Origin: Tanypteryx hageni
Taxonomy: Eukaryota > Arthropoda > Insecta > Odonata > Petaluridae
Direction of reading: 5' to 3'
DNA length: 64,000 nt
Assembly: GCA_028673005.1 (NCBI GenBank)
Contig: CM054113.1
Span: 210,605,504 to 210,669,503, forward strand
Shown: piece after piece, positions 36,101 to 47,220 of the stretch
Layout: each line of letters starts with the position of its first letter
Position numbering within the stretch: position 1 is the stretch's first letter
Translations under genes and position numbers: made by a program
Notes under the pieces: model-generated
What the model saw: the letters and a program-made list of their open reading frames with translations, nothing else
Databases searched by the model: none
Told to the model about the DNA's origin: nothing

Positions 36101-39100
36101 GTATTAATGATTGAGAGAAAGGCATTCATCTTCCACAGTAATTAAATAATAGGCAAACGCCGATATAAAAATGAGAATGGACTATGAGAAATCTCCGTAT
36201 TAAATACGTTTCTCCGAGAATAATGTGGTCTTTCACCCAACCGAAATTAAGAATACTTTCGGTTTGGTTTCATCTGATCTTTGTGTGCGTATTTATCTAT
36301 ATGCATCCGCATTTTCTCAGGGAGCTTAAAAAATGAAAACACCTTAAATTTCTGCAAGATTTGCATCGGTTTTTGTAAAATATTTGTATTTACATAAAAA
36401 TACTGAGTTAACGTTGCCAAAATGTAACGAAATTTCAGTATGTACTTCGATAGCCACGGAAGTAATCTTCGAATAAATATGAACTACCGATTTCAAAAAT
36501 CAGAGTTTGTAACACATAAATTATTTGTAGAACTCATAAAACGTTTATAGACAAAATCAACTTAACGATTATAGGCAACACGGTTTTTTTTAGCGATGAT
36601 CTGCTATAATTAGGGTTACCAGACGTACATGTTACCAGAGTACATGTACTCTTTTGAAGCTTAATTTTTTGTGTACTCTCTCTTTTTTCAAATTGGTGAT
36701 AATGTACCCTTTTTTGCTGCCACTCTTAGTGCCTACCCTACTTAATACATGTATCGTGACCGGTAAGGTAACAGACAGCCTTAAATTATATGAAACATTA
36801 CTTAAAATATCACAATGTTCAATGAGTTTGAACATTTATTTACATTGTAACGGAATTATTGTATTCAGCAATCCTTTAGATATCTTTCTGGTCACTTTCC
36901 TCCCATCTACCAGTAACTCATCAACTTTGACGTGGTTCGGTCACATCGTTTTCATAAATGTATAACTTTATAGTGTTGTATTTATTTTTGAAGAAGAGGA
37001 ATCTTTGAATTTTATCTGATCTGAGCTAGGTGAGTAAAACTTTACAATAGTACTATTCATTTCATTTAATACTACATTTATTTTAACTACTCATTACATT
37101 TACTGTATCATCCCTGAAGTTAAGTGCATACCCTGTAATTGTTTTCAAAACTTTATGACCAAGATATAGAGTAGTGTGTCGTTAGTTACGTAGTTTACTA
37201 TATTGAACCCATATATCCTGTGAAAAACAGTAGACATTTATTGAAAGTAACTTCCATTTAAATATTTTTAATTATTTTTTTATACACGAGGGTAACCAAT
37301 CTTCCTGGTTTTTATGGATAGTCATGCTTTTTGTATTTGTTCAACACCGTAGTTTTTTTTAAAAACTTTTGCTCGACTTTTTTACTTCTCGCATGATTTC
37401 CCTGCCTTTCAAAAAATTATGAGGGTATCATTATTTTTTGGTTCAATTAAACTTCACATCTATGAATAATACATTTGTTTATCTATTTTTGTGCCAAAAT
37501 TTCCATTCTTAGTAAAAAGTTGGTCATCATATTGTATGGGAAATAAATCTTTAGACAAAAAGAAATTAAAAGCAACATTAATGAATTATTCATGATATTT
37601 GTGATTTTATGTAATGAAAAATCGAATAATGAAATTAGAATATTAACTGTGCAAGACTTAAAGTATAACTTCCTTTCTTCTTCCTTAGTATTTTTTTAAA
37701 ATTTTTTATTCAAATATTTTATTTCATATTAAAAAAATTTCAGAAACAGAATGGCCATGTCTCGAAGAAAGTGCAAGTTTAATGAAGATTTGCAAAAGGA
37801 ATATCCAATGCTTAAACAGGCAAAAACAGACTGTGAGGTTACATGTGAAACATGTCATGTAGTCGTTTCTATTGCCAATAAAGGATGACATGATTTAGAG
37901 CAACATTTGGGGACAGATAGGCATACCAGAAACATAAGATTGGGACATAGTACTAAATTAACTCCTTACTTTGTCTCTAAAAATAACAAAATACAAGAAG
38001 CAGTGCTTGCTGCGGAAGCTACTTTAACATTCCACACAGTTAAACACCACCATGCTTATAAATCTTGTGACTGCTCCTCAAAATTATATTAACAGTTATT
38101 CAGTGATTATGAAGTTGCATCAAACATTTATTCATGCAGGACTAAGACCGAGGCTATAGTGAATAAAGTTTTAGCCCCACATTCCATCAAAATCATTTTA
38201 GAAGACATTTGTAAAATTGCCATAAAGTATTTGAAGCTTTCCCGGCGAATCATCATGGTGAATTTTTCTCGGGTTTCCAACCGGGTTGTCTCGGAGATTT
38301 CTTCCGACGTTTCGGCGACTAGCTCTGTCGCCATCTTCAGGGATCCTGAGGATCCTCAGGATCCCTGAAGATGGCGACAGAGCTAGTCGCCGAAACGTCG
38401 GAAGAAATCTCCGAGACAACCCGGTTGGAAACCCGAGAAAAATTCACTATGCCATAAAGTAGATTGGTGTATCAATGGATGCCTCCAATTACGGTGCCAC
38501 CAAAGTATTTCCAGTTTTAATTCAATATTTTAAAAAAGAAATTGGAATAATTCAGAAATTGATCAAACTCAAATCTATGACTGATGAAAAATCGGAAACC
38601 ATGTATGAATTACTAAAATATACTTTAGAAAGTGCAGATTTATTGAATAAATGCATAGCATTCACAGGTGATAATTGTAACAAAAATTTTGGAGGTATAG
38701 AAAGAAAGGGAAAATAATGTGTTTTTTCATTTAAAGAACAAATTGAACAAATCCATAATAGGAATTGAATGACCAGCAAATGTATTAAATAACTGTATCC
38801 AGCATGCAATAGATGAATGGCCGTTCAATATAGAATCACTCGTTCTAAAAATCTATAATTTCTTTTCGATTTACACTGTTCACACTGAGTCCTTGAAAGA
38901 TTTCTGTGCTTCTGTAGATATAAAGTACAAAACTCTATTATGTCATTCTAAAACGAGATGGTTGTCCCTTTTTCCAGCTATCCAACGTCTGTTAGAGATA
39001 TTTCCAGCTTTGAGGCTATATTTTCTCTCTCAATCTAATACTCCAGCAAATCTCCATGTTTTCTTTGAAAATCCAGTGAATGAGTGCTATTTGTGGTTTT

Positions 39101-42100
39101 TACAATCATTATCATATATGTTTAACCGTAAAATTCAGGCCATGGAAAATGAAAAAAATTCCCTCGCAGAAGTTATGTCAATTTTGAACTCACTTGAAAA
39201 AGAATTAACTGAAAGAATAGTCGAACGATTCTTACCTATGAAGGTTAAAGAAATTATCAAGAAAATCAATTTTCAAAATAATGATGATTAAAGTCTTATT
39301 AGTACATTATTAAAAACCTATGATAGCTCCATTTTATATTTGAATAAATGGATGCAATCTTTCCAAGAATTCCAGATATTTGAATGGATGGAATTAAACG
39401 AAGTGCCTAATTGGACAGATATTGAAAAAAGTGTTCATTTTCTTAGCGAAAAGGGCTTGACTATAGATGATTCAAAATTGTTTGATCAGGCCGTAAATTT
39501 AAAATCATTTGTAAATGAAATGGGAAAAAATGATGAATTTTCAAATATGTTGGCTAGTATGAAGTGGGTTAAGTATTTTGAAAATCGTAATGAAGAATGC
39601 TCATCCAAGTTTGTAAAAATTTGCGAATATTTCTTTTGCATCCCCTCACATAGCATAGCATGGAAATAATTTTCAGCCTAATAAAAGCGCAAAGGACACA
39701 AGAACAAAATAAACTCTTAACTGAGTCTGTTAAGAGCTTACTGCTAATTCAATGTAATTTTAAGGATTATAATTGTACGGAGTTCCATGATTATTGCTTG
39801 AGAAATTTTACATTCTTAATCAAGTTAAAAACTCCAACAAATATAATTAATGTTGTTTATTTAGTGACTAAATTGTGATTTTAAAAACAATATATCAATT
39901 AGTAGTATATTAAAAATGCATAAGTTTCATTCTTATAGGCGACGATTTTTATGTAACAATAGTTAAAATTTGCTTTGGAGGGTTGAAATATTGGCGAGTA
40001 TTATTACATTGAAATGTTCTTTTAGGTATTTTAAATAAAGACTTTCTGAACTATTCAACTGTGTAACAAACGTGTATTTCCTAATTTTGTAACTTTATAT
40101 TTGTCAAAAAAGTGCAATATTTTTATAATGTTTGTTTATTGTCATCCTTTATGGAAGTTGTTATAATATTTTCATAATAAATGTATCAAAATTTATCACT
40201 TTTGCTATTTAATACTCGATGTACTCTTTTGTACTCTTTTTTACACTTGATTTTTCCTTATTTGTCCTCTTCTCTGGCTCTGGAAATCTGGTAACCCTAG
40301 CTATAATGAACTCGATCTTAGAACGTTGGCGGCGCGCATCCACTCAATACAATTGTTGCATTTGGTCGCCCAGACCCGTGCCTACCGAGTGTTTATGTTG
40401 CTCAACAAACAAAAGCGGCCGAAAATTGAAGCGACCATAAATGAAAATTTTATATACCTACATATATATTTATTTTAGAAATGGCTTTTTCCACAGGATT
40501 GCATATTTATGTGAAATCGTCTATGGCAGCGTTTCCCAAACTGTGTTCCGCGCGAAAATTTTCGATGCTAGCAATATTTTCCTTCTTAAATGTTATATTC
40601 AGATTATTTTCTCTTGTTATTTTTCGTTCTTTATAAAATAAAAGACAAAAATTAACTCTAAACCAACTTTTGTGCATTACGTGATACAATTGTTTCGTTA
40701 TTATACCCCCCTCGGACTAGCTTGTATGTGTTCCGTCAATATATTCCAAGCCCGAAACTGTTCCGTGAACAAATTAGTTTGGGAAACGTTGGTCTATGGA
40801 TAGCTGTTTGCAATCAAACACATCCCCATCCTTCGCCATATGTACGTAGGAGGTCAAATCAAAAGAGCCGGTTGTCTCCACTTTTGTATGAAGTCTGCCT
40901 GTACTGTTTTACGAGGTTGATACGAAAGAGGCTAATCAATTTAAACCAAATGTTTTAAGACTAACACTGGTTGCATAACATTATATCTACCGTTTCGGGA
41001 TCTACTTATTAAATTTTAAGCGTTTTGAAATATTAAATCATTAAATAAAATTAACAATACTAAAAAGTGTTTTAGTAAAAACGTTTATTTTATTTGATTA
41101 TGGAATACCACGAAGTCTCGGCCTCGTCCAGTAACTATATTAAATGATTGTTTAACGTTTATTTATTTTGGTAGGCTTTTGTGTGTATACATATATATAT
41201 AATTTGAATAAACTATTCATATACCTTTAAAAGTCCAAAAATGTATTTTATAGCACTAGGTGAACGAATTAAACCTATTTACATTAATTCTTACGAGAAA
41301 AGAGAATCCGTTTAGCGCTGTTTCGCATAACTCTCGGTTTTCCTGGAACCAAATAATAGCGCTAAGCCACATCCTATACAGATGTTTTTAGCTAATGAAT
41401 TATATGTATATAACTCCACAAAGCCATAAAAAGTTTTATAAACCAACCCAACCCGTAACAATTATATGTGACAGCAGAAAAAATAAGAAAAGTTTCGTTT
41501 TGCGACACTGCTACTCGCCGTCGATGTGTTGTTTTGCGTTTCGGCAGACCAAGGAAAATCCGGAGTTCGTCCGGTCACTTAAATCCCGGAGGCGAAAACA
41601 CGCGACTAAAATATATAGCATGACGGCGGGAGAAGGTATTGACCGCAAATCTCGTGGAGATAAGAATCTAGGGAAAGCACCGCTCTACTCGTGACAACAT
41701 CCGTTTTCGATACCAATTTTCTGGATCCTATGGTAGTATGGAATCAATCTTAAAATGATCTGCTGTCGAATAGACGCAGTTGAGCAGCTTAGGCAGTAGC
41801 AGTTGTAATCAGTGGCACCGTTTTTCGAAGTTATGAGAAAGCGCTCCGTGAGTTACTTAGGAAAAACAATTATTATGACGGGTTAAAAAAATCACAGATA
41901 TCGAATTTTTCACTCGACATTTCGTAAAATAGACTTCCCAGACCTGTTAATCTTCAAAAAGCACGCTTTCGGGATTCCATTCAAAGTTTAAGTTTACTGC
42001 CAGCGTCTTAACTACTATTTCTTCATAAACATTTCTTATGAAATAATCAATTTAATGGTCTGCATAAGGTTCATGATTTGGAAAACTTACGTTTTTTAAA

Positions 42101-45100
42101 CGCGATTTCTCCGGTATCCAATATCTGAGTAAATATCGTTATTATGGATGTCCACTGGCACTGTTTTATTTTTAAAAATGCAGCAGAAAGTCAAAAGGAA
42201 CAAACAGTAAGGTGAATAATATACCAAGCTTACCATATGGGGATATTCTCCCTGCATTGCCATCTCACCTCCAGTGATTGAAACTATCTTAGGACACACT
42301 TTAGTGTATTCACTGCACCCTAAAATTAAAAGGAAAGTTTAGTTACCTATTATTAAAACGATGGATTTAAGTATCGAGGCAAGGGTTATTACACCAGTTA
42401 AGTAAAAAAGTATCAGGGTGTTTTTGCCCAATTTTCTGCTGCTTTGTTATCAATACCTGATTAAGTAACCCAGGTTGCGGTGCTTTCTAACTAACCTAAC
42501 TAATAAGGTGACAATGTACGAGTGTGAGTCAATAATTAAAGCAAATTTACATTTTTCTGGGACATTTTGTAACCATTACGTTTTCATTACCACAACCTTA
42601 TTACTGCATGTCTGAAAATGTAATACTGGCTGTATGCGCGAAATAAAATTTGCAATGTTGTTGCTGACAGTTGATTTATTAAATAGTCCGTATTACAGAT
42701 TGTGCCATTGTTGAAAAGTGAATTTACATCTATTTTTACTGTTAGAACGACATAAACCAAGAAAGATTTACCGCAGAATGCTTACATCACAGGGAAACAA
42801 TTTTTTAACATCGATAAATTCGTAGAAATAATGTGAACAGTTCAACACTCTTTACCAAAACATTTTCTCTCTCCTGGAATCATAAAGCATGCCCGTCATG
42901 AGAACAAATGCGTAGAAGTAGGATATTATTACATTGAAAATTATTCTACCATCATATTTATGAGATAACTGTTTTGAATCTATTCTTAAAAGAACCTGAT
43001 TTATTGACTTCCCCTTGTGTAAAATTAAAAAAGTATTGGCTCCAGAACCCTTGTTTCGACAATAAATTTTGCAAATTTAAAGACGAAGAAATAACGAAAA
43101 CTACTTGCAATGCTTGGCTTTGTCTCCTGGTTTCATGATCTCTGGAGGAGGAGTTGTGGTGACTTTTGCTGGATTCGGGCAGCACACTATTGGAGCAAAC
43201 CAATGCCAGCTGCAGAGGCGAGGAAGGATTCCACCGGTCGAGATATCGTTAGAGAAAGCACAGTGGTAGAAAGGATGGCAGACGCCTTCGTTTCCGAATG
43301 CATCGTAACACTTGTCCCCTGTTTTAAATATGATACAAAAAATAACGTTTTCCGCTAATATAAAAAGATTTACCAGGCGCTAAAGTAGTAGCGGTTTTCA
43401 TGTTTTCGTTGTTCTAGTTTTTACTGGTAAAACTAACAAGCAATTGAAAAATATGCAAGAATAAAATATAGGTATGAAAATGCAGCTCGTAATGTATTTG
43501 AAATACGTATAACTTTGTTGCGATCGACCATATTTACCAGAGTGCATCGAATATTTCTTCCACTGCTCTCATTTATTTCGTTTAGTTTCGTTTTAATTGA
43601 CTTCAGTAATAATTTTAAATGGCTGGTACAAATGACCATGTTTGAAATCAAGTAACATAATATATATTGCATTTAATATGAAGAAAAGATTACGTTACCG
43701 AAGGGAGTTGGCGTAGGACATTAAAAAGTTGCACTTTTAAATGGGTGATAATCAGAGCAGGAAACCGAACCGCACTAATTCGCTGAAATGCGAAGTAAAC
43801 AGAAACCAAATACATTTACTTTATCCAACCACGAACCGAAGAAGAGATTTTTCCAAAAAGTGTTTCGATTTGGTTTATGTAAAATGTGGATCGGCTCATA
43901 ACATTGCTACCTGAGCAATTCAGCCCCGTCTATGTTTGTGTGTATTTCTGGCTAATCAACCTCTTGGATTATTATAGCCATAACTTCTCACACACTGAAG
44001 ACACGTACAAGGGAGGAGGAAACCCCGGTGTCGGCATTAGCCTACTCTTTACGAAGAGCACCAAGGGAGCCAACTGCTTAACGTCCCTTCCGAAGGACGG
44101 AGCGCTGACTTGCGCAATCTCCTCATGCCACACAAATAGGGGACAGAACGATCCCGGGTGAAAAATCCGATCTCTGACGGATTCTAACCTTGAATCGTTT
44201 ATTTTTAAAGTGATTGATATAAATTATTCCACTAAGAAAATCACACATAGTGCGTGGAAACGTAGTATCGAAGTTTTTAGCACATATATTGGATACTCAG
44301 CATATCAAAACATATCGTATTCCCTTGCGTCAGAAATAAGCAAAGTTGGTAATATCGAGCGTGTAATTTATTTGTAGCCCAAATAATTTCATTAAACTTT
44401 TCCGTAAATCCCAAAGCTACTACAATTTTTCGGACCGCAAGGAAGGAGAAAATTAATCGTTACGACAACTTCACACGGTGTCACCAGATTTTTCTTCGAT
44501 TACATTAATGCGCTGACATTTGAATCGGTAGATTCGATTCTTTAAACAACTCAATTAAGGATAATATAATTTTCCGAGAAGCGAATTTATCGGCACATTT
44601 GTTGGGTAATTGCCATGATATATAATTCGTTTACCCTCTGGCTAAGTCAAGGTCCGCAACAGGCTGTTTACGTCTAAAGGCCATGTCCCTCGTCTTGTTT
44701 GCTCGAACGCCGTTCCTTCAGACTCTGGTTATACATTGTTGGATTTACCTCGCACTATTCTTTAAATTTGTAACGTTTAAAAAGCTGTTTTGACTTAGAT
44801 TACTTTTGGGTTGTTATTTTGTGCTCTAAATTTCTTGTGATTTGTACACTCGGTTTGAAAACTGTTCGACTAGGCTTGTCTTTCGGATCGTTCTTTCACC
44901 TTGCGAAACATGTCAGGCAGTTGAACTATTAAAAGAAATAGTCCGGATCTAAGAAACCAAAGTAAAAGATGTTTTTGCGTTTGCAATTATATTAAACAAT
45001 TCAGAAATACTTATGAAGTTGGTTTCAAAACGAGTGACTGCCGATTGGTGAGTTTGTCAGTGGCAACAGTGTCAAAGATCTATTGGTAAGTTCCTGCTTC

Positions 45101-46323
45101 ATTAGAATAATCTGGACTATTATTCAGCACCCTGAGGAAAAATGCTCGGTCACAAAAGCCGATAACTGGTATGTCGGACTTTAATAAAGATGCGGTGCCC
45201 ACAACACTCAAGGGAGTTTGCGACAGCTGCTTACCTTTCTGATGTACTAATAACTAAAATTCAGTACTCTGGTTCTGTACGGTCAATGTTTAAATCTATT
45301 GAACTTTAGTACAGGAAATGCAATGAAGGAAGAAATTTTTTAACGGAGTAGCAGGATACTGTTATTCCACATCTTATTTTTTTAGAAAAATGCAAAAACT
45401 TCCTCCAACGAATTACCTACGTCCGATAATTTATCTCGACGAGATATGGGTTAATCAAAACCATTCAAGAAATTTCATTCGGTAGTATCACGGCCGTGGT
45501 GTGGAATGCCTGAGAAGAAAAGACAAAATGCCTCAACCACATCACGCTCCAGGGTAGGATTTTATAGGAAATGGTGGTTTTTAAAGTTTCAGTCGGGAAA
45601 GAGGATCGGATAGTTGTATGCCATGAAGGTTCCGCTAAATATGGTTTGTTATTATTATTATTTCAGCTCCTACCTGCTGGGTCTTTTAAATTAATCTCTA
45701 TGTTACTATGAAGTCAAGAGCTACAGGTTAACAAAAATAAGTTCAAACATTTCATACAGCTTCTTTTAAAACGAAAATTTTAAGCGGATATTTTATTTTG
45801 AAACGATTCAATATTTAAGAACATCTTAAATTGATAATATTTCAGAATAAAAATTTAAAATTAAAACAGATAAATCGAAATGGGAAAACGAATTGCAGAT
45901 AACTATAAATAACATAAATATCTTCACCAAAATAAATTTACCGTTAGCTATAGAATGGAATTAACGTTTTAAAATATTACTATCAATCAATAAGCTGTTG
46001 GATGCAATGATATGGTGGCATTTACTCTTTGACATGCCCTAATATTTATATAAACTTACCAGAGTTATGTTGCGAAGAGCCAATTGTTAGATGAGATATT
46101 AGATGAATGCCACAAACGAGCAATCTCAAATCGCGAGCCATCTCGTCAGTTCTGAATCGCTTCACGATATTGACTTCGAGATCTTCAATCCTTTCTTTGA
46201 TGCCAATGTGCGAAACCGCGTACTTTATCTCATCCTTCAAAAAGGAATCACAGTTAATTGGATAGGGCAAGCAATCCCCTTTATTTGGGAAATCACACAA
46301 AACCACTTCCTTCCTTGTTTGTG
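29943..46323 (-). CDS. SP-B: clip-domain serine protease (snake/easter-like)
   Basis: Exons in coding order are 46323-46060 (degraded clip, tentative), 43318-43109 (clip), 42319-42234 (activation), 35727-35618 (His), 32501-32230 (Asp), 31140-30971 and 30107-29943 (Ser, stop). All phases join. The triad is complete (LTAAHC, NDVALL, GDSGGP). Asp189 in QDTCQ predicts trypsin-like cleavage after Arg/Lys. The new N-terminus would be ITGGE. The product is a secreted zymogen, expected in a haemolymph or embryonic cascade. Introns after the clip exon and after exon 30971 use GC donors. No signal-peptide exon was found upstream to 49.6 kb; the signal exons seen elsewhere end in the right phase. Which cascade it serves cannot be read from sequence. 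Confidence 0.85.
30108..30970. other. SP-B intron, nothing recognised
   Basis: Intron bounded by a GC donor (minus strand, 30970-30969) and the tgttttag acceptor. No transposon ends seen. Confidence 0.35.
30971..31140 (-). CDS. SP-B pre-Ser exon with GC donor
   Basis: Acceptor attcgcag; 170 bases, phase 1 to 0. It contains LLKVELDILNSSKCNETF, KRGIDSTMMCAGN and GGQDTCQ. The exon ends CAG followed by gcaagc, the usual context of a GC-AG intron. No GT nearby keeps the frame into GDSGGP. Confidence 0.88.
31141..32229. other. SP-B intron, nothing recognised
   Basis: No exon or delimited element. A phrase at 31710-31960 with short G-rich and C-rich words may be an old transposon piece. Confidence 0.3.
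32230..32501 (-). CDS. SP-B catalytic Asp exon
   Basis: Acceptor gtttgacag, donor gttagt, 272 bases, phase 2 to 1. Landmarks are GPAKWVRLGTENL, RAVPHPGYSFKAKYNDVALL with the catalytic Asp, VHPICLPS and TGWGRTSFG. A hAT element sits only 24 bases upstream of this exon. Confidence 0.9.
32526..34599. mobile_element. hAT element, non-autonomous, beside SP-B Asp exon
   Basis: A perfect duplication AATACGAT lies at 32518-32525 and 34600-34607. Ends are CAGGGCCGGCCC and, inverted, CAGGCCCGGCCCAAG. Subterminal 'cttggggcg' words are shared by both ends. Internal frames up to 150 codons (32653-33105 minus, for example) show no transposase motif I recognise. The 2074-bp body looks like a deletion derivative. 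Confidence 0.9.
34608..35617. other. SP-B intron remainder, nothing recognised
   Basis: AT-rich native intron between the hAT insertion and the His exon. Confidence 0.3.
35618..35727 (-). CDS. SP-B catalytic His exon
   Basis: Acceptor ggttgcag, donor gtgagt, 110 bases, phase 0 to 2. It reads AAIGYGPKNNTIWGCGGSL and FVLTAAHCLHEVNE; the His of TAAHC is the catalytic base. It is intact where the SP-A copy is frameshifted. Confidence 0.9.
35728..36610. other. SP-B intron, nothing recognised
   Basis: A minus-strand 107-codon frame (35806-36129) shows no domain or splice fit. Otherwise unremarkable intron up to the hAT duplication at 36603-36610. Confidence 0.3.
37751..39878 (+). pseudogene. hAT transposase relic with BED-like zinc finger
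   Basis: It starts MAMSRRKCKFNEDLQKEYP, followed by a finger with C-x2-C (CETC) and H-x5-H (HLGTDRH) and then HSTKLTPYFV. The core resumes after the palindrome: VSMDASNYGATKVFPVLIQY (38470-38530), CIAFTGDNCNKNFGG (38655-38700) and HSKTRWLSLFPAIQRLLE (38943-38996). Then 39340-39669 and the C-terminal block to 39878 (IIFSLIKAQRTQEQNKLL) follow. Several stops and one-base shifts break it, yet block order is complete, so it died fairly recently. Confidence 0.8.
38230..38450. mobile_element. Palindromic retroposon-like insertion with two hammerhead cores
   Basis: An 11-bp duplication GCCATAAAGTA (38219-38229, 38451-38461) brackets 221 bases that split the transposase between IK and GVSMDASNYG. 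Bases 38258-38447 are a perfect palindrome by eye, 95 bases per arm, centred on GATC at 38351-38354. In the right arm, plus strand, CTGAAGA (38365-38371) precedes helix II GGCGAC/GTCGCC (38373-38378, 38386-38391), then GAAACGTC (38392-38399). This is the hammerhead consensus CUGANGA, stem, GAAA, NUH. The left arm gives the same on the minus strand. Confidence 0.75.
40308..42233. other. SP-B intron with one MITE
   Basis: Apart from the MITE at 40527-40791 no element or exon was recognised. A 99-codon plus frame at 41395-41694 has no domain. Confidence 0.3.
40527..40791. mobile_element. hAT-type MITE
   Basis: Perfect duplication GTCTATGG (40519-40526, 40792-40799). Ends are CAGCGTTTCCCAAACTGTG and, inverted, CAACGTTTCCCAAACTAAT. 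A 'gttccg' word follows each end. Non-coding. Confidence 0.92.
42234..42319 (-). CDS. SP-B linker/activation exon
   Basis: Acceptor aattttag, donor gtaagc, 86 bases, phase 1 to 0. It encodes WCSEYTKVCPKIVSITGGEM and ends GEYPHM. Cleavage before ITGGE would expose Ile16, which pairs with Asp194 in the last exon. The residue before the cut is Ser and the nearest basic residue is Lys four places upstream, which is unusual for a trypsin-activated zymogen. Confidence 0.85.
42320..43108. other. SP-B intron, nothing recognised
   Basis: AT-rich intron between the clip and activation exons, bounded by a GC donor (43108-43107). Confidence 0.35.
43109..43318 (-). CDS. SP-B clip-domain exon (intact), GC donor
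   Basis: Acceptor aaaacag, 210 bases, phase 1 to 1. Six clip cysteines occur at GDKC, GVC, YHC, RLC and IVCC. A Pro/Thr linker (VTTTPPPE) and KPGDKAKH follow. The donor reads CATT followed by gcaagt. The GT two bases further on would throw the next exon into a stop, so the GC donor is favoured. Confidence 0.88.
43928..44197 (-). mobile_element. SINE, second copy
   Basis: It matches the SINE at 1176-1490 along its length, including 'ggctaatcaacct', 'tcggcattagcctactc' and 'cgtcccttccgaaggacgg'. The tRNA-like head is degraded near 44190 (box B reads gattctaac). Inserted in the SP-B intron between the two clip exons. Confidence 0.8.
44198..44989. other. SP-B intron, nothing recognised
   Basis: No coding or repeat structure recognised. 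Confidence 0.3.
44990..45650 (+). pseudogene. DDE transposase relic (Tc1/IS630-like fold)
   Basis: Translated pieces in several frames include KPITGMSDFNKDAV and LKGVCDS (about 45160-45225). A stretch reading KLPPTNYLRPIIYLDEIWVN lies at about 45394-45455, where YLDE holds a catalytic-type Asp. A glycine-rich segment with EEDRIVVCHEGSAKYG follows at about 45597-45645. Many stops and shifts. No terminal repeats were found, so limits are approximate. Confidence 0.6.
45651..46059. other. SP-B intron, nothing recognised
   Basis: AT-rich stretch with no feature seen. Confidence 0.3.
46060..46323 (-). CDS. Tentative SP-B upstream exon: degenerate first clip domain
   Basis: Acceptor tggctatag, donor gtaagt, 264 bases, open, phase 1 on both sides. 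It could therefore be spliced in or skipped between a signal exon and the clip exon without breaking frame. Cysteines at VVLC, KGDC, PINC and LLVC match clip C1-C4 in spacing. Where the final CC pair is expected (after HLTI) the codons read Gly-Ser, each one base from Cys. No other family fits as well, but the clip assignment is inferred. Confidence 0.5.
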
Positions 46324-47220
46324 CTATAGCCACGATATTTTTTCATGACATCATTCAGATCGCTTGAGTAGAATTTTTCCTTAGCACATAATTTTCAACA
46401 GTGTTAGAATCGCCTCATATTTTTTACATGAATGAAGACTCGATACAAAACATTTTATTTGAGAGTATACCGCACTTTAACCTCTGCCCGTTAATAATAG
46501 CCCGAAGAGATTGTTTCAGTAATAACTAAGAATACAAATTTGTGCCTGCAAATACGAAGGGAAATACAGCCCAAAGGGACCGATTCGCGAAAATCGCGGG
46601 GGGCGCATTATTCTACCCAAAAATGCGGGATGCGGGGCTGGAGAACAGCTGAGGGATTACTATAGGACTACGTCGGACATAATACTATTGTCATTATTTT
46701 CGACATTAAGCGCCGAGTGCGCAGAACAAATTCCCATCCCCCACACATTTTAATAAATACGGTTAAGTACAGAGAGAAATCAAAACTGCTTCCGAACCAA
46801 AAGCAACACCATCGAAATATCTCTACCGATACAATTGAATGTGGCACCAAACTGTGACGATGCCTTCACATCCGGCAAAATTCTCTCGGGCCCCTGGCGA
46901 TTACTGCTGGATAGCCGGCAAAAACTATAATGATCTTAACTCCGTCAATAATCGTGGATACTGTGTATAAAATCCCAATCTCTAAATTTTAATATCAACC
47001 ATTAGCAAGATATGTATGCTGCTAGTAATTATATTTCTCTCCCTTTATTTGTTGCAATGGTTAGCTAATTTTTTATAAGTCACACACTGTAAATCTTTCC
47101 ACAAAGTAGAGCCTTCCCAAGTGGAATTTGCTAAATTACTTACTTCCTCTTATATGATGGCCATTTAGTGGTGAAATTTAACAATTATCCAACATTTTAG
47201 ATTTACCCAGTGCTTTTTCC
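46324..47220. other. Region upstream of SP-B, nothing certain
   Basis: The SP-B signal exon was expected here but not found. A GC-richer patch at 46560-46660 contains ggggggcgcatt and may be a transposon scrap. Confidence 0.3.

Larger units (their letters stand above)
36611..40299 (+). mobile_element. hAT element with near-complete transposase relic
   Basis: A perfect duplication GCTATAAT lies at 36603-36610 and 40300-40307. Termini are TAGGGTTACCAGA and its exact inverse TCTGGTAACCCTA. 'gtactctttt' words lie just inside both ends. It carries a zinc-finger plus hAT transposase on the plus strand and a later 221-bp palindromic insertion. It sits in the SP-B intron between the activation and His exons. 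Confidence 0.92.
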
